Source of the DNA: Providencia vermicola
Lineage (GTDB): Bacteria; Pseudomonadota; Gammaproteobacteria; Enterobacterales; Enterobacteriaceae
Direction of reading: 5' to 3'
Assembly: GCF_020381325.1 (NCBI RefSeq)
Contig: NZ_JAGSPI010000009.1
Span: forward strand, 117,876-181,875
Length of the DNA stretch: 64,000 nt
Positions 42,616 to 54,286 of the stretch are shown here, in pieces. The position numbers were made by a program, and so were the translations under genes. Position 1 is the first letter of the stretch. Each line of letters begins with the position of its first letter. The notes under the pieces were generated by a model that saw nothing but the letters and a program-made list of their open reading frames with translations, searched no databases and had not been told where the DNA came from.

Positions 42616-43898
42616 ATTGCTCTCACTCCTTTAATTCCATCCTTGATTAAATTCATGAAACCCACTTTTTTCGCATGTTGCAGCATAGTTTTACGCAGTG
42701 GAACAGGCGCTTCATCCGAAATAGTAAATAATTTTTTCGCAATCCCAACCGCCATTTCTGGGTAAGCGGTAAACATACGTGGGTTATCCAAAAACTCAGG
42801 CATTTTTTGGTACATCTTCATGTCACGCAGTGGGCCTTCATTTAATAGTGAAAGATATTCACTGAGCCCTTGCTTGCTAAAGTCTTCTTTTTTCATTGCA
42901 TTAAGCACAGTTTTAGCCGCCGCTTCACCCGAGGCAACAGCTAAATCCATGCCGCGAATGGTAAACCCAAGGTTCATACACATACCCGCTGCATCACCCG
43001 CAATTAACACGCCATCACGGACAAGCTCTGACTGCATTTTTAAACCTGCTTCAGGTACAACGTGAGCGGCGTATTCAATCATCTTACCGCCTTCAATTAA
43101 CGGGGCGACAGCGGGGTGCTGCTTAAAATCCTCTAACATTTGTGGAACAGATTTTTTGGCATCTTTGATATGATGCAAACCACAAACCAGACCTAAAGAG
43201 ACAGTGTCCTCATTGGTATATAAGAATCCTCCCCCCATCAGCCCATCGGTTGGCGAGCCAGCAAATAGCCATGCAACGCCTTCATTGTCTTTAATATTGA
43301 AGCGGTTACATAAAACATCTTTAGGGAGTTCGATTAATTCTTTAACCCCAACAGCGACATGTTCAGCGCTCACACGCTTGGTCATGCCAATTTGCTCGGC
43401 GAGCAGTGAATTCACCCCATCAGCCAAAATAACAACTTTGGCTTCAAGCACATCACCATCCGCTTCGACACCAACGATTTTGCCGTCCCGCTCGACCAGT
43501 TTATCAACTCGGATACCTGTAATGCATTGCGCTCCCGCATTTTCAGCTTGTTCTACCAGCCACGGATCGAGTTTTCCCCGTAAAACAGACCAAGATGTTT
43601 CGTCTGGGCTCTGCGCGGCGCTATTTTGAAAATCGACGGTGACGGCACCAGTTTCAGTCATAAATGACAGCCTTTCACGGGTGATCATGCGTTCGATAGG
43701 TGCTTCTTGGGTAAATCCAGGAATAATTCGTTCTAAACTATGGGCGTACATCCGCCCACCTGTGACGTTCTTCCCGCCAGCGTAGTTTCCTCTTTCAATT
43801 AGGAGAACTTGCGCACCTTCACGGGCAAGTACCAGTGCAGCGACAGAACCCGCTAGGCCTGCGCCAACAATGATTGCATCAAAAATATCATCGGACAT
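42612..43898 (-). CDS. fixC: FixC, flavoprotein dehydrogenase
   Basis: A 428-aa FAD enzyme of the electron-transfer-flavoprotein:quinone-oxidoreductase type. An N-terminal dinucleotide fold (AIIVGAGLAGSVAALVLAR) and DGVLIAGDAAGMCMNLGF are present. It lacks the iron-sulfur part supplied by FixX. It is co-transcribed with fixA, fixB and fixX. Confidence 0.95.
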   Translation of the reverse strand: MSDDIFDAIIVGAGLAGSVAALVLAREGAQVLLIERGNYAGGKNVTGGRMYAHSLERIIPGFTQEAPIERMITRERLSFMTETGAVTVDFQNSAAQSPDETSWSVLRGKLDPWLVEQAENAGAQCITGIRVDKLVERDGKIVGVEADGDVLEAKVVILADGVNSLLAEQIGMTKRVSAEHVAVGVKELIELPKDVLCNRFNIKDNEGVAWLFAGSPTDGLMGGGFLYTNEDTVSLGLVCGLHHIKDAKKSVPQMLEDFKQHPAVAPLIEGGKMIEYAAHVVPEAGLKMQSELVRDGVLIAGDAAGMCMNLGFTIRGMDLAVASGEAAAKTVLNAMKKEDFSKQGLSEYLSLLNEGPLRDMKMYQKMPEFLDNPRMFTAYPEMAVGIAKKLFTISDEAPVPLRKTMLQHAKKVGFMNLIKDGIKGVRAI

Positions 43899-43950
43899 AG
43901 TTTCTCCAAATCATACTAAGCAGTGGAGTGACAACCCCACTGCGATAGGC

Positions 43951-44892
43951 TTATTTCGCCAATTGTTGCGTTAAAGCAGGCAGAATTTTGAATAAATCAC
44001 CGACAATGCCGTAATCGGCAAATTGGAAGATAGGTGCGTTTTTATCTTTGTTAATGGCAACGATAGTTTGTGCACCATTTGCCCCGACCATGTGCTGAAT
44101 TTGCCCTGAAATACCGACGGCAAGGTACAGCTCTGGTTTGAGCATTAAGTTGGAAATCCCGACGTAGCGTTCGTGCTCCATCCATTTTTCATTTTCAGCG
44201 ACAGGGCGGGAGCAGGCGATTTCAGCACCTATGGTATCCGCAAGTGTTTTGGCAATCGCAATGTTTTCTTGGCTGCCAATTCCGCGGCCTACACTGACCA
44301 CAAGGCGAGCTTTGTCTAATTCCACGGAGTTGCCTGCTTTTTTCTGAACCGAGGTACGTACAACAGATTGTTTAGGTTCGACCCATTGTGCAGTTTGAGC
44401 CGCACCGCTACGTGATGCATCACTTGTCGCGGCTTCAAAGGTGCCTGTGGTAACGGTTGCAATGGAAAACACGCTATTTAAGGTTTCTTGACCAAAGGCT
44501 AAACCACCGTAAACCATATGTTTAATGACCGCTTTGTCAGCTTCGACAGTAATCGATGCCGCATCATTCGACACGGCAGCTTGTAGCCTTGCCCCCAAAC
44601 GTGCAGCCAGTAATTTGCCACGGCGTGTATTTGGCAGCAGTAATAAGCCTTTGTCGCCATGTTGTTTGATGGTCGCAACGATGGTGTCAGCGTAATCTTC
44701 CAGAATACGGTCATCAGGTTTGCCCGTTAATTGAAAGACTTGTGTTGCACCCAATTGAAATGCATGGGAACTTTGTGCTTCATCTAGCGCTAATACATTC
44801 ACTTGCTCACCGAGGGTGAGTGCTCCGCCAATCAGTTCGGGTAGGCGAGAAGTCATATCACTAAAGACCCAAACGGTTGATAATTTGCTCAT
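43951..44892 (-). CDS. fixB: FixB, ETF alpha-like subunit
   Basis: A 313-aa electron-transfer-flavoprotein alpha-type subunit with the C-terminal FAD domain ([18 protein letters not shown] and [23 protein letters not shown]). It forms a heterodimer with FixA. fixA ends 11 bp upstream. Confidence 0.95.
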   Translation of the reverse strand: MSKLSTVWVFSDMTSRLPELIGGALTLGEQVNVLALDEAQSSHAFQLGATQVFQLTGKPDDRILEDYADTIVATIKQHGDKGLLLLPNTRRGKLLAARLGARLQAAVSNDAASITVEADKAVIKHMVYGGLAFGQETLNSVFSIATVTTGTFEAATSDASRSGAAQTAQWVEPKQSVVRTSVQKKAGNSVELDKARLVVSVGRGIGSQENIAIAKTLADTIGAEIACSRPVAENEKWMEHERYVGISNLMLKPELYLAVGISGQIQHMVGANGAQTIVAINKDKNAPIFQFADYGIVGDLFKILPALTQQLAK

Positions 44893-44903
44893 GACGCCTC
44901 CGA

Positions 44904-45674
44904 TTAAATAATTTTTCTTAAATGTTCAGCAAATTGTGCAATTTGGTCATCGCCATCACCTTCAATAATGATGCGCTGACGTACTTTTTGCTTCGGTGCT
45001 GCAATAGATTGAGCCGATAAAGCGGCGACATCTGCGAGTGCAATATCTGCGATGCCCCATGCTTGAACGGGTTTTTTCGCTGCGCCTAAAATCGCTTTCA
45101 TAGACGGAATAACAGGAACATTAATGTCGGAGGTCACGGCAATAATGGCAGGCAGCGGAAGCGACAATGTTTCAATTTCATCTTCAAGTTCACGCTCAAC
45201 CACAATATTATCGGCAGCAAGAGAAACAATTTTCTTCACGCCATTAATGGCAGGAATTTGCAGGCTTTCACCCAGTAGAATGCTGACTTGCTGCGCATTG
45301 AGGTCAGCAGAGCCGTCACCACAAATGATTAAGTCAAAACCTATTTTTTGTGCAGCTGCACCAAGCGCAATGGCACTTTGATGAGGAAGGGCATGTTCGA
45401 ACTGGTCATCAATAACCACGACTAATTCATCTGGGCCGCGAGATAACACGTCTTTACGGCCTTTCATGTTGGTCAGCGCTTTGCCACCAATACTTAATGC
45501 TGTGATTTTGCTATCGGGTTGTTGTGCTTTAATTTGATTAGCCGCTTCGATGGCATTTAAATCATATTGACTAATTTTGGTATCCGCACGGGAAAAATCT
45601 AAAGAGCCATCTGAGCTATTAATAATAATATCTTGTTCATCAGGAACAGATTTATAGCATGTAATAATATTCAT
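44904..45674 (-). CDS. fixA: FixA, ETF beta-like subunit
   Basis: A 256-aa electron-transfer-flavoprotein beta-type subunit, first gene of the fix operon. [22 protein letters not shown] and [16 protein letters not shown] are conserved. It takes part in electron supply for crotonobetaine reduction in carnitine metabolism. Confidence 0.95.
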   Translation of the reverse strand: MNIITCYKSVPDEQDIIINSSDGSLDFSRADTKISQYDLNAIEAANQIKAQQPDSKITALSIGGKALTNMKGRKDVLSRGPDELVVVIDDQFEHALPHQSAIALGAAAQKIGFDLIICGDGSADLNAQQVSILLGESLQIPAINGVKKIVSLAADNIVVERELEDEIETLSLPLPAIIAVTSDINVPVIPSMKAILGAAKKPVQAWGIADIALADVAALSAQSIAAPKQKVRQRIIIEGDGDDQIAQFAEHLRKII

Positions 45675-45723
45675 TACATCTCCTAAAAATATATTTAATA
45701 AATATGATCCGTTTTGGTTTCGG

Positions 45724-45729
45724 ATTATA
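45724..45729 (-). promoter_or_regulatory. Putative -10 of the fix operon
   Basis: TATAAT on the minus strand, 50 bp upstream of the fixA start. The expected -35 position carries AAATAT, so the promoter should need an activator. A CaiF-type box lies about 40 bp further upstream. Confidence 0.5.
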
Positions 45730-45768
45730 TAATTATCATGAACTGGATATTTAAAAATAAAACCTAGG

Positions 45769-45898
45769 TCACCAATATTGAAAACTTGAAATTAAACGTG
45801 TTTTAAATATTCATACTGCTACCTTACTCACCAATATTGTAAAAATCATCAACTTAGCGACGAAATGTTCAATATTGCTACCCTAATCACCAATACTG
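45769..45898. promoter_or_regulatory. Three phased CaiF-type boxes
   Basis: TCACCAATATTG at 45769-45780 and 45828-45839, and TCACCAATACTG at 45887-45898, spaced exactly 59 bp apart. The last two share a longer match that includes an inverted upstream partner (TAYTGCTACC about 17 bp before). The E. coli CaiF sites in the same region are described as paired half sites spaced by a similar distance, so these are probably CaiF sites. Confidence 0.65.
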
Positions 45899-46010
45899 AA
45901 GGTATTTAATAACATCGTCGTTACACGATATTTTATCTGTTTGTATTTATTAGTTATTTCTACAATAAAAAAGAATAAAAATAGTAACAAATATTTATCA
46001 CGAATAATAT

Positions 46011-46026
46011 TGTGACCTTAATAACA
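46011..46026 (+). promoter_or_regulatory. Candidate CRP site for the cai operon
   Basis: TGTGACCTTAATAACA matches TGTGA-N6-TCACA at nine of ten positions. It lies about 160 bp before caiT. CRP and CaiF jointly activate cai in E. coli. Confidence 0.5.
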
Positions 46027-46178
46027 GAATTGTTAATGGCGAGTCGACATGATTTGAATAGTGATTGGATTAATAGTTAATTAAATTTATGGGAATTAAA
46101 TAATAAATAAGTGGAGAGGTATTGCGAATAATATCTATTTTAAAACTTATGTATTAAATAATAAATCGGGATCGAACT

Positions 46179-47696
46179 ATGAGCAAAGAAAATAAAAAGG
46201 GTGGGATAGAACCGAAAGTGTTTTTTCCTCCATTGATCATTGTTGGACTATTGTGTTGGTTAACCGTCCGTGACCTTGATGCTTCGAATGAAGTGATCAA
46301 CCAAGTGTTTAGCTATGTGACAAACGTGTGGGGCTGGGCATTTGAATGGTATATGGTCGTGATGCTTGGTGGCTGGTTTTGGTTGATTTTAGGGCCATAC
46401 GCGAAAAAAACCCTAGGGGAAGAGAAGCCTGAATTTAGCCGTGCGAGCTGGATTTTTATGATGTTCGCTTCGTGTACATCGGCAGCGGTACTTTTCTGGG
46501 GGTCTATTGAAATTTATTATTATATTTCAACGCCGCCTTTTGAATTTGCCCCTTATTCAACTCAGGCAAAAAGCATTGGGCTTGCCTATAGCTTATTCCA
46601 CTGGGGGCCATTACCGTGGGCAACCTATAGCTTCTTAACGGTTGCTTTTGGTTACTTCTTCTTTGTACGTAAAATGGATGTTATCCGCCCAAGTAGCACA
46701 TTAGTACCGCTGGTTGGCGAAAAACACGTTAATGGTTGGTTCGGAACAATCGTTGATAACTTCTATTTAGTGGCGTTAATCCTTGCGATGGGCACCAGTT
46801 TAGGGTTAGCAACTCCGTTAGTGACTGAATGTATTCAGTATTTATTCGGTATCCCTCACACTTTACAGCTTGATGCGATCATTATTTTTTGCTGGATTAT
46901 TTTGAACGCAGTTTGTGTGGCATTCGGCCTGCAAAAAGGGGTGAAAATCGCCAGTGATGTACGTAGCTACCTGAGTTTCTTAATGCTTGGATGGGTATTC
47001 ATTGTTGGTGGTGCAAGTTTTATCGTTAACTACTTTACCGATTCTATCGGGGTATTAATGATGTATATGCCGCGCATGCTGTTCTATACAGATGCGGTCG
47101 GTAAAAGCGGTTTCCCACAAGGCTGGACAGTATTCTATTGGGCTTGGTGGGTTATCTACGCAATTCAAATGTGTATTTTCCTCGCACGTATCTCTAAGGG
47201 TCGTACCGTTCGTGAACTGTGTATTGGTATGGTCGCGGGTCTGACAGCAGGTACCACTCTGATTTGGACGATTTTAGGCAGTAACACACTGCAACTTGTC
47301 GACCAAAACATTATTAACATTCCAAAACTGATTGATGAGTTTGGCGTTCCACGCGCCATCATTGAGACATGGGCAGCCTTACCTTTGAGCACTGTAACAA
47401 TTTGGGGCTTCTTCATCCTCTGCTTTATCGCCACTGTGACACTAATTAATGCTTGTTCTTACACCCTCGCCATGTCGACTTGTCGCGCAGTGAAAGACGG
47501 TGAAGAGCCGCCATTGTTAGTGCGCATCGGTTGGTCTGTTTTAGTTGGTGTCATCGGCATTGTTTTACTGGCTCTAGGCGGATTGAAACCAATTCAAACA
47601 GCGATAATTGCTGGAGGATGCCCACTTTTTTTCGTCAACATTATGGTAACGCTCTCGTTTATTAAAGATGCCAAAGTGCATTGGAAAAATGACTAA
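46179..47696 (+). CDS. caiT: CaiT, L-carnitine/gamma-butyrobetaine antiporter
   Basis: A 505-aa BCCT-family transporter with 12 helices that exchanges extracellular carnitine for intracellular butyrobetaine without an ion gradient. The [16 protein letters not shown] helix, the [15 protein letters not shown] segment and the Trp-rich [20 protein letters not shown] helix lining the binding site are conserved. First gene of caiTABCDE. Confidence 0.97.
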   Translation: MSKENKKGGIEPKVFFPPLIIVGLLCWLTVRDLDASNEVINQVFSYVTNVWGWAFEWYMVVMLGGWFWLILGPYAKKTLGEEKPEFSRASWIFMMFASCTSAAVLFWGSIEIYYYISTPPFEFAPYSTQAKSIGLAYSLFHWGPLPWATYSFLTVAFGYFFFVRKMDVIRPSSTLVPLVGEKHVNGWFGTIVDNFYLVALILAMGTSLGLATPLVTECIQYLFGIPHTLQLDAIIIFCWIILNAVCVAFGLQKGVKIASDVRSYLSFLMLGWVFIVGGASFIVNYFTDSIGVLMMYMPRMLFYTDAVGKSGFPQGWTVFYWAWWVIYAIQMCIFLARISKGRTVRELCIGMVAGLTAGTTLIWTILGSNTLQLVDQNIINIPKLIDEFGVPRAIIETWAALPLSTVTIWGFFILCFIATVTLINACSYTLAMSTCRAVKDGEEPPLLVRIGWSVLVGVIGIVLLALGGLKPIQTAIIAGGCPLFFVNIMVTLSFIKDAKVHWKND

Positions 47697-47730
47697 TTTA
47701 CTCAGAAACAACATTTAAGAGGTTATTGAT

Positions 47731-48873
47731 ATGGATTTTAGATTGAATGATGAGCAGGAACTGTTTGTCGCAGGGATCCGTGAACTGATGGCCAGTGAAA
47801 ACTGGGAAAGCTACTTCGCACAATGCGACCGCGACAGCCAATACCCTGAACGCTTTGTCAAAGCGTTAGCGGATATGGAAATCGATAACCTGCTGATCCC
47901 AGAAGAGCACGGTGGTTTAGATGCAGGGTTTATCACCGTTGCTGCGGTGTGGATGGAACTGGGTCGTTTAGGTGCGCCAACATACGTGCTGTATCAACTG
48001 CCGGGTGGTTTTAATACCGTACTGCGTGAAGGGACGCAAGAACAGATTGATAAAATCATGGCGTTCCGCGGCACAGGGAAACAAATGTGGAACTCTGCAA
48101 TTACTGAGCCGGGCGCGGGTTCTGACGTGGGTAGCCTACAAACTACCTATCAGCGCCGTAACGGTAAAGTTTACCTGAACGGAAGCAAATGTTTTATCAC
48201 CAGTAGCGCCTATACGCCATACATTGTGGTGATGAGCCGCGATGCAGATTCACCAGATAAACCCGTCTTTACTGAGTGGTTCTTGGATATGAGCAAACCG
48301 GGTATCAAGGTTAACAAACTTGAAAAACTGGGTCTGCGTATGGATAGCTGTTGTGAGATTACCTTTGATAACGTCGAACTGGATGAAAAAGACATGTTCG
48401 GTCGCGAAGGAAATGGCTTTAACCGCGTAAAAGAAGAGTTTGACCACGAACGTTTCTTGGTGGCGCTAACTAACTACGGTACAGCGATGTGTGCATTTGA
48501 AGATGCGGCGCGTTATGCCAACCAACGTGTTCAATTCGGCGAAGCAATCGGTCGTTATCAATTAATTCAAGAAAAATTCGCACATATGGCGATCAAGCTC
48601 AATTCAATGCGCAACATGTTATACGAAACTGCATGGAAGAGTGATAACGGGCTGATCACCTCAGGTGATGCAGCAATGTGTAAATACTTCTGTGCAAATG
48701 CCGCATTCGAAGTGGTGGACTCTGCGATGCAAGTACTGGGTGGCGTTGGTATCGCGGGTGAACATCGGATCGCACGTTTCTGGCGCGACCTGCGTGTTGA
48801 CCGCGTATCGGGTGGTTCAGACGAAATGCAAATACTGACACTAGGCCGCAGTGTACTGAAACAGTACCGCTAA
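47731..48873 (+). CDS. caiA: CaiA, crotonobetainyl-CoA reductase
   Basis: A 380-aa acyl-CoA-dehydrogenase-family enzyme that reduces crotonobetainyl-CoA to butyrobetainyl-CoA. Family blocks [18 protein letters not shown] and [23 protein letters not shown] bind FAD and form the active site. Electrons probably come from FixABCX. Second gene of the cai operon. Confidence 0.96.
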   Translation: MDFRLNDEQELFVAGIRELMASENWESYFAQCDRDSQYPERFVKALADMEIDNLLIPEEHGGLDAGFITVAAVWMELGRLGAPTYVLYQLPGGFNTVLREGTQEQIDKIMAFRGTGKQMWNSAITEPGAGSDVGSLQTTYQRRNGKVYLNGSKCFITSSAYTPYIVVMSRDADSPDKPVFTEWFLDMSKPGIKVNKLEKLGLRMDSCCEITFDNVELDEKDMFGREGNGFNRVKEEFDHERFLVALTNYGTAMCAFEDAARYANQRVQFGEAIGRYQLIQEKFAHMAIKLNSMRNMLYETAWKSDNGLITSGDAAMCKYFCANAAFEVVDSAMQVLGGVGIAGEHRIARFWRDLRVDRVSGGSDEMQILTLGRSVLKQYR

Positions 48874-48945
48874 TGACGTAACCGTCGTGGATTGACCCTT
48901 TAATCATGGTTAGAGGGTCAACCGAGTTTCACAGGAGAATCGAAC

Positions 48946-50166
48946 ATGGCAGCGCATTTACCTATGCCTGAATTTGGCCCGCTTTCTGGGGTTAAAGTCG
49001 TATTTTCAGGAATTGAAATTGCAGGCCCATTCGCGGGACAAATGTTTGCGGAGTGGGGGGCTGAAGTTATTTGGATTGAGAACGTGGCATGGGCAGACAC
49101 TATTCGTGTCCAGCCAAATTACCCGCAGCTATCGCGCCGTAATTTACGGGCGCTCTCATTGAATATCTTTAAGGATGAAGGACGAGAAGCATTTCTCAAG
49201 TTGATGGAAACGACAGATATATTTATTGAAGCAAGTAAAGGCCCTGCATTTGCTCGCCGAGGGATCACGGATGAAGTGCTGTGGGAGCACAATCCAAAAT
49301 TAGTAATCGCTCACTTATCGGGCTTTGGCCAGTATGGCGACCCGCAATATACCAATCTTGCTGCATATAACACCATTGCTCAAGCCTTCAGTGGCTACCT
49401 TATTCAAAACGGTGATAAAGACCAACCAATGCCCGCTTTCCCATACACGGCAGACTATTTCTCGGGTATGACCGCCACAACCGCGGCATTAGCGGCGTTA
49501 TATAAAGCGCGCGAAACAGGGAAAGGGGAAAGCATCGACGTGGCAATGTATGAAGTGATGCTGCGTATGGGGCAATACTTCATGATGGATTATTTCAATG
49601 GGGGGGAAGTTTGCCCACGTATGACCAAAGGGAAAGACCCATACTATGCAGGCTGCGGCCTGTATAGCTGTAACGATGGTTATATTGTCATGGAAATTGT
49701 CGGTATCACACAAATCCAAGAAATTTTCAAAGACATTGGCCTCGCACATTTATTGGGTACGCCTGAGATCCCAGAAGGTACACAACTTATTCACCGTGTT
49801 GAATGCCCATATGGGCCACTCGTTGAAGAAAAATTAGATGAGTGGTTAGGCGCACGTTCCATCGAAGAGGTACTTGCAAGGTTAGCTGAGCTGAATATTG
49901 CGAGTGCTAAAGTGTTAACCATTCCTGAGTTAGAAACTAACCCACAATATATTGCCCGTGAATCTATCACCAGTTGGCAAACTATGGATGGGGAAACCTG
50001 TCGTGGCCCAAATGTGATGCCAAAATTCAAAAACAATCCAGGACAAATTTGGCGTGGTATGCCATCTCACGGTATGGATACCACTGAAATACTAAAAAAC
50101 ATTGGCTACAACGAAAATGATATTCGGGAGCTGGTCGATAAAGGGCTAGCGAAAATTGTTGAGTAA
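48946..50166 (+). CDS. caiB: CaiB, crotonobetainyl-CoA:carnitine CoA-transferase
   Basis: A 406-aa class III CoA-transferase (E. coli 405). The catalytic Asp corresponds to residue 170 in [11 protein letters not shown]. It moves CoA between carnitine, crotonobetaine and butyrobetaine. A GGAGAA site precedes the start. Confidence 0.96.
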   Translation: MAAHLPMPEFGPLSGVKVVFSGIEIAGPFAGQMFAEWGAEVIWIENVAWADTIRVQPNYPQLSRRNLRALSLNIFKDEGREAFLKLMETTDIFIEASKGPAFARRGITDEVLWEHNPKLVIAHLSGFGQYGDPQYTNLAAYNTIAQAFSGYLIQNGDKDQPMPAFPYTADYFSGMTATTAALAALYKARETGKGESIDVAMYEVMLRMGQYFMMDYFNGGEVCPRMTKGKDPYYAGCGLYSCNDGYIVMEIVGITQIQEIFKDIGLAHLLGTPEIPEGTQLIHRVECPYGPLVEEKLDEWLGARSIEEVLARLAELNIASAKVLTIPELETNPQYIARESITSWQTMDGETCRGPNVMPKFKNNPGQIWRGMPSHGMDTTEILKNIGYNENDIRELVDKGLAKIVE

Positions 50167-50238
50167 TTAAATGATTATTCAGGTCAATCTTTCCTGTTGG
50201 CCTGAATGTTCATTGGGGAAATAGAGGGAAAACAATTA

Positions 50239-51798
50239 ATGGATGTAATCGGTAGACAAAATTTGCGTCAAATGTGGGACGACCTTGCGTTAACTCACCA
50301 AGACAATAAGGCGCTTATCTTTGAGTCTTGTGATGGAAGTGTTCGTGAATTCAGCTATTTAGAAATGAATGAGCAAATCAATCGCACAGCGAATCTCTTT
50401 TTAGCCTATGGCATTCAAAAAGGGGATAAAGTTGCCTTACATCTGGATAATTGCCCTGAATTTTTCTTTTGCTGGTTTGGTTTAGCGAAAATCGGCGCAA
50501 TTATGGTGCCCATCAATGCACGGTATAAATATAACGAAAGCGCTTGGATTATGCAGAACTGCCAACCTCGTATGGTAGTGACTTGCACCGCATTTTTAGA
50601 TATTTATCAACGTGTTTTAGCGGATGAAAGCACTTGTCTTGAACATGTTTTTTTAATTGCAGATACGCCCGTCCGACAACAAGATGGTATTTCGGACTTT
50701 TTATCAGAACAAGTGGCTCAGCCAGCGGCGCTCACACAAATTGTTGAGCTTAATGTGAGCGATACCGCGGAAATCTTATTTACTTCAGGAACGACGTCAA
50801 AGCCGAAAGGGGTGATTATCACCCACTATAATTTGCGTTTTGCGGGGTACTACTCCTCATGGCAAAACGCGTTACGTGCTGATGATGTGTATTTAACGGT
50901 GATGCCTGCTTTCCACATTGACTGTCAGTGTACGGCATCGATGGCGGCTTTCTCCGTTGGTGCAACGTTTGTCTTAATCGAAAAATACAGTGCGCGGCGT
51001 TTTTGGCAGCAAATTGTTAGGCACCGTGCCACCGTCACCGAGCTGATCCCAATGATGATCCGAACGTTATTAAGTCAACCGCTGGCGGATAACGAAAAAG
51101 AGCATTGCCTGCGAGAAGCCATGTTTTATCTCAATTTAAGCGATGAAGAAAAAGAGCAATTTATGGCACGTTTTGGCGTGAAACGCTTTTTAACTTCTTA
51201 TGGCATGACCGAAACGATAGTGGGGTTAATTGGTGACAGACCCGGCGATATCCGCCGCTGGCCATCAATTGGTCGCCCTGGCTTTTGCTACCAAGCGCAA
51301 ATTCGGGATAAAAATAACCAGCCCGTTAAAACAGGAGTGGTTGGCGAACTGTGTGTTAAAGGTGAGCGCGGTAAAACGCTGTTTAAAGCGTATTACAACA
51401 ACCCCGAGGCGACAGAAAAAGCCTTTGATGGCGCTGGTTGGATGCATACAGGGGACTTCGCCTACCAAGACGAAGACGGCTTTTTCTATTTTGTCGATAG
51501 AAGCAGCAATATGATCAAACGCGGTGGTGAGAACGTCTCTTGTAGTGAAATAGAAAATATCATTGCCTCACACCCTGCCATTGTGGATGTCGCGGTCATT
51601 GGTGTTGCGGATGATATACGTGACGAAGCCATTAAGGCGTTTATTGTGCTGGAAGAAGGGGAAACCTTAACACAGGAAGAGTTCTTTGCCTTTTGTGAAA
51701 AACAAATGGCGAAATTCAAAGTACCAACGTGTGTTGAAGTGCGCAAAGATTTGCCGCGAAATTGTTCTGGGAAAGTACTGAAAAAACATCTGCAATAA
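50239..51798 (+). CDS. caiC: CaiC, crotonobetaine/carnitine-CoA ligase
   Basis: A 519-aa AMP-forming acyl-CoA synthetase (E. coli 517). The ATP-binding [10 protein letters not shown], the TSYGMTETI motif and the C-terminal [11 protein letters not shown] and Lys in NCSGKVLKK are present. ATG 50239 ([16 protein letters not shown]) matches E. coli. The ATG at 50206 adds 11 unmatched residues. Confidence 0.95.
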   Translation: MDVIGRQNLRQMWDDLALTHQDNKALIFESCDGSVREFSYLEMNEQINRTANLFLAYGIQKGDKVALHLDNCPEFFFCWFGLAKIGAIMVPINARYKYNESAWIMQNCQPRMVVTCTAFLDIYQRVLADESTCLEHVFLIADTPVRQQDGISDFLSEQVAQPAALTQIVELNVSDTAEILFTSGTTSKPKGVIITHYNLRFAGYYSSWQNALRADDVYLTVMPAFHIDCQCTASMAAFSVGATFVLIEKYSARRFWQQIVRHRATVTELIPMMIRTLLSQPLADNEKEHCLREAMFYLNLSDEEKEQFMARFGVKRFLTSYGMTETIVGLIGDRPGDIRRWPSIGRPGFCYQAQIRDKNNQPVKTGVVGELCVKGERGKTLFKAYYNNPEATEKAFDGAGWMHTGDFAYQDEDGFFYFVDRSSNMIKRGGENVSCSEIENIIASHPAIVDVAVIGVADDIRDEAIKAFIVLEEGETLTQEEFFAFCEKQMAKFKVPTCVEVRKDLPRNCSGKVLKKHLQ

Positions 51799-51883
51799 TC
51801 GGTTCATTCTATTAATTCTGGGGATACCTCTGTTTATTACTTAAAACAAAGGCGCTCCCCTATGATGACGAAAGGGTTGCACT

Positions 51884-52669
51884 ATGAGCGAATCATTAAA
51901 AATTACCCGTAATGGCTCCATTTTGGAAATCGTACTCGATAGGCCTAAAGCGAATGCGATAGATGCAAAAACCAGTTTCAAAATGGGTGAAGTTTTTCTT
52001 AACTTTCGAGATGACCCATCTTTAAGAGTTGCGATTATTACTGGGGCAGGGGAACGTTTTTTCTCTGCAGGATGGGATCTAAAATCCGCTGCGGAAGGTG
52101 AAGCCCCTGATGCGGATTTTGGTCCTGGTGGCTTTGCTGGGTTGACTGAGATTTTTAATCTTAATAAACCCGTAATTGCGGCGGTTAACGGTTATGCATT
52201 TGGTGGCGGTTTCGAACTGGCATTGGCGGCAGATATGATTATTTGTTCGGAAAATGCCAGTTTTGCGTTGCCAGAAGCCCAATTAGGGATTGTTCCAGAC
52301 AGTGGCGGTGTTTTACGTCTGCCAAAAATTGTGCCCGCACCTATCGTGAATGAAATGGTAATGACAGGCAGGCGCATGGATGCCCAAGAAGCATTGCGTT
52401 GGGGCGTTGCGAATGATGTGGTGCCTATTGAGAAATTGATGGATAGAGCCCGTGAGCTGGCAGAGCAAATTACACAAAGTGCGCCATTGGCTGTTGCGGC
52501 ATTAAAAGAAATTTTCCGTGCAACTGGGGAGTTGACCGTCGAAGAGGGTTACAAACTGATGCGCAGTGGGGTATTAACCAATTACCCAGCGGTTTTACAC
52601 TCTGAAGATGCGTCAGAAGGGCCGTTAGCGTTTGCAGAGAAACGCTCTCCAAGTTGGAAAGGCCGATAA
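51884..52669 (+). CDS. caiD: CaiD, carnitinyl-CoA dehydratase
   Basis: A 261-aa crotonase-fold enzyme that interconverts L-carnitinyl-CoA and crotonobetainyl-CoA. The oxyanion-hole segments [11 protein letters not shown] and [14 protein letters not shown] and the acidic [13 protein letters not shown] are conserved. Confidence 0.96.
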   Translation: MSESLKITRNGSILEIVLDRPKANAIDAKTSFKMGEVFLNFRDDPSLRVAIITGAGERFFSAGWDLKSAAEGEAPDADFGPGGFAGLTEIFNLNKPVIAAVNGYAFGGGFELALAADMIICSENASFALPEAQLGIVPDSGGVLRLPKIVPAPIVNEMVMTGRRMDAQEALRWGVANDVVPIEKLMDRARELAEQITQSAPLAVAALKEIFRATGELTVEEGYKLMRSGVLTNYPAVLHSEDASEGPLAFAEKRSPSWKGR

Positions 52670-52692
52670 TCTAGCCATCTGAGAGGTTAATT

Positions 52693-53286
52693 GTGAGCTT
52701 CTATTCATTTGAAGGCGTAAGGCCCGTGGTACACCCAACGGCGTATGTTCATCCTTCTGCGGTTGTGATTGGTGATGTGATTATTAAAGAAGGGGTATTT
52801 ATTGGGCCTAATGCATCACTCAGAGGGGACTATGGGCGCTTAGTAATTGAAAAAGGGGCCAATATTCAAGATTGCTGCATTATGCACGGTTACAGTGATG
52901 TAGAAACGATTGTGCGGGAGTGCGGGCATATTGGTCATGGCGCTATTTTACACGGATGTATCATTGGCCGTGATGCTTTAGTCGGAATGAATAGCGTCAT
53001 TATGGATGGTGCCGTGATTGGTGAGGAAAGCATTGTTGCTGCAATGAGTTTTGTTAAAGCTGGTTTTCAAGGCGAACCACGGCAAATGTTAGTGGGGAGC
53101 CCCGCACGGTTTCTTCGTCAGGTTAAGGATGAAGAACTATATTGGAAGCAATTGAATACAAAAGAGTACCAGGATCTTGCTGGGCGCTATCTTGTTGGGT
53201 TAGAAGAGACTGAGCCCCTCACTGAAATTGAAATTAATCGACCAAAACTGTTTGGTACCACAGAAGTGAAGCCTAAAGGACAATAG
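52693..53286 (+). CDS. caiE: CaiE, carnitine-operon protein with left-handed beta helix
   Basis: A 197-aa gamma-class-carbonic-anhydrase-like protein made of hexapeptide repeats ([33 protein letters not shown] and so on). It is needed for full CaiB/CaiD activity in E. coli, perhaps by supplying a cofactor. GTG start at 52693 with GAGAGG upstream. Last gene of the operon. Confidence 0.94.
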   Translation: MSFYSFEGVRPVVHPTAYVHPSAVVIGDVIIKEGVFIGPNASLRGDYGRLVIEKGANIQDCCIMHGYSDVETIVRECGHIGHGAILHGCIIGRDALVGMNSVIMDGAVIGEESIVAAMSFVKAGFQGEPRQMLVGSPARFLRQVKDEELYWKQLNTKEYQDLAGRYLVGLEETEPLTEIEINRPKLFGTTEVKPKGQ

Positions 53287-53301
53287 GTATTGGTCAGAAA
53301 T

Positions 53302-53333
53302 AAAAAAACGCGGGTTTAAAACCTGCGTTTTTT
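53302..53333. terminator. Bidirectional terminator between caiE and caiF
   Basis: AAAAAACGCGGGTTT and AACCTGCGTTTTTT form a stem with one mismatch and give T-runs on both strands. Confidence 0.85.
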
Positions 53334-53351
53334 ATTGATATAACATATTAA

Positions 53352-53744
53352 CTAGCGGCGCTGTGCTTTGGATAACATCCATTGCCATTTCTGCTCTCTA
53401 TTCAGTTCACTTGGTGGCATTGAGGCCGCTTTCACGGGGGAATCTATGGTGACTTTTTCCGATTGATGGTTTCTTAAACGAGAATAAAGTTGGTTATCAA
53501 TTTTACTCACTTTAATTAAACGCTGGCACTGGCACCCACGACCCGATAGTTTATTCGGGATCATTTTAACTTCACATTGGATCTCAGCCACATCCGATAG
53601 AATATAAGAAACAATGTTAACAGCATTAGGATGCGGAATATCGAAATTGTTAGATATTTCTCTGGCGGTTGTCCAACGACCTTGTTTCATTACCCAATGT
53701 GCTATGGATAAATACAGCGGTTCGTTAATATATTGTCCACACAT
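53352..53744 (-). CDS. caiF: CaiF, transcriptional activator of cai and fix
   Basis: A 130-aa activator (E. coli 131). The N-terminal part (MCGQYINEPLYLSIAHWV) and the Cys-rich SGRGCQCQRLIKVSKID are conserved. The start at 53744 has GGGAG upstream. A TTG at 53756 is unlikely. It is convergent with caiE, as in E. coli, and would act at the boxes near 45.8 kb under anaerobic conditions with carnitine. Confidence 0.94.
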   Translation of the reverse strand: MCGQYINEPLYLSIAHWVMKQGRWTTAREISNNFDIPHPNAVNIVSYILSDVAEIQCEVKMIPNKLSGRGCQCQRLIKVSKIDNQLYSRLRNHQSEKVTIDSPVKAASMPPSELNREQKWQWMLSKAQRR

Positions 53745-54238
53745 AAGCGCTCCCAAATCTAATTATTAAAATTGAATAAATAAAGAGAAACTATATGTAA
53801 ATTGTAGTTAGAATAATGCTATTCATTTTTCCATAATAAATTAAAGAAAAATAATATTTATTAAAGCCCGGTTAAAATTGTTAAAATAATATAGTCGTTA
53901 TTAATTTATTTCGTTTTACTTTGAAATAGTTAAGGTATTTATAATACGAATATAAGTCAGAGCCTAAATTGCGCAGTCATACAGTGACAAGGTTCATAAT
54001 AATAGATTTAAATATAATTTGCATGTGTTTATTTTTGAAATTTACATTCAAGACAATAATTTTGTTTATATTCTATTCTTGGGTAAAGAGATAAACATTG
54101 TTGTTTATAAAGTGATTATATTTGGTTTTTTTATTAAAATGGATGATATTAAATTAAGGGGAATATGTAAATATTGTAATTTTAGATAACTATTTTTATA
54201 ACAAATCAATCTAATACTCAATCAGTGCGTATTTAAAG
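53745..54238. other. AT-rich region upstream of caiF
   Basis: About 500 bp with the caiF promoter side. I see no gene, RNA or repeat and cannot place an FNR or CRP site with confidence. Confidence 0.45.
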
Positions 54239-54277
54239 GAAAATGAGAGTCATTACGTGAAATAATGACTCTCATTT
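54239..54277 (-). terminator. Terminator of dxs
   Basis: AAATGAGAGTCATTA and TAATGACTCTCATTT form a perfect 15-bp stem with a short loop, 10 bp after the dxs stop. Confidence 0.85.
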
Positions 54278-54286
54278 AATAAAAGA

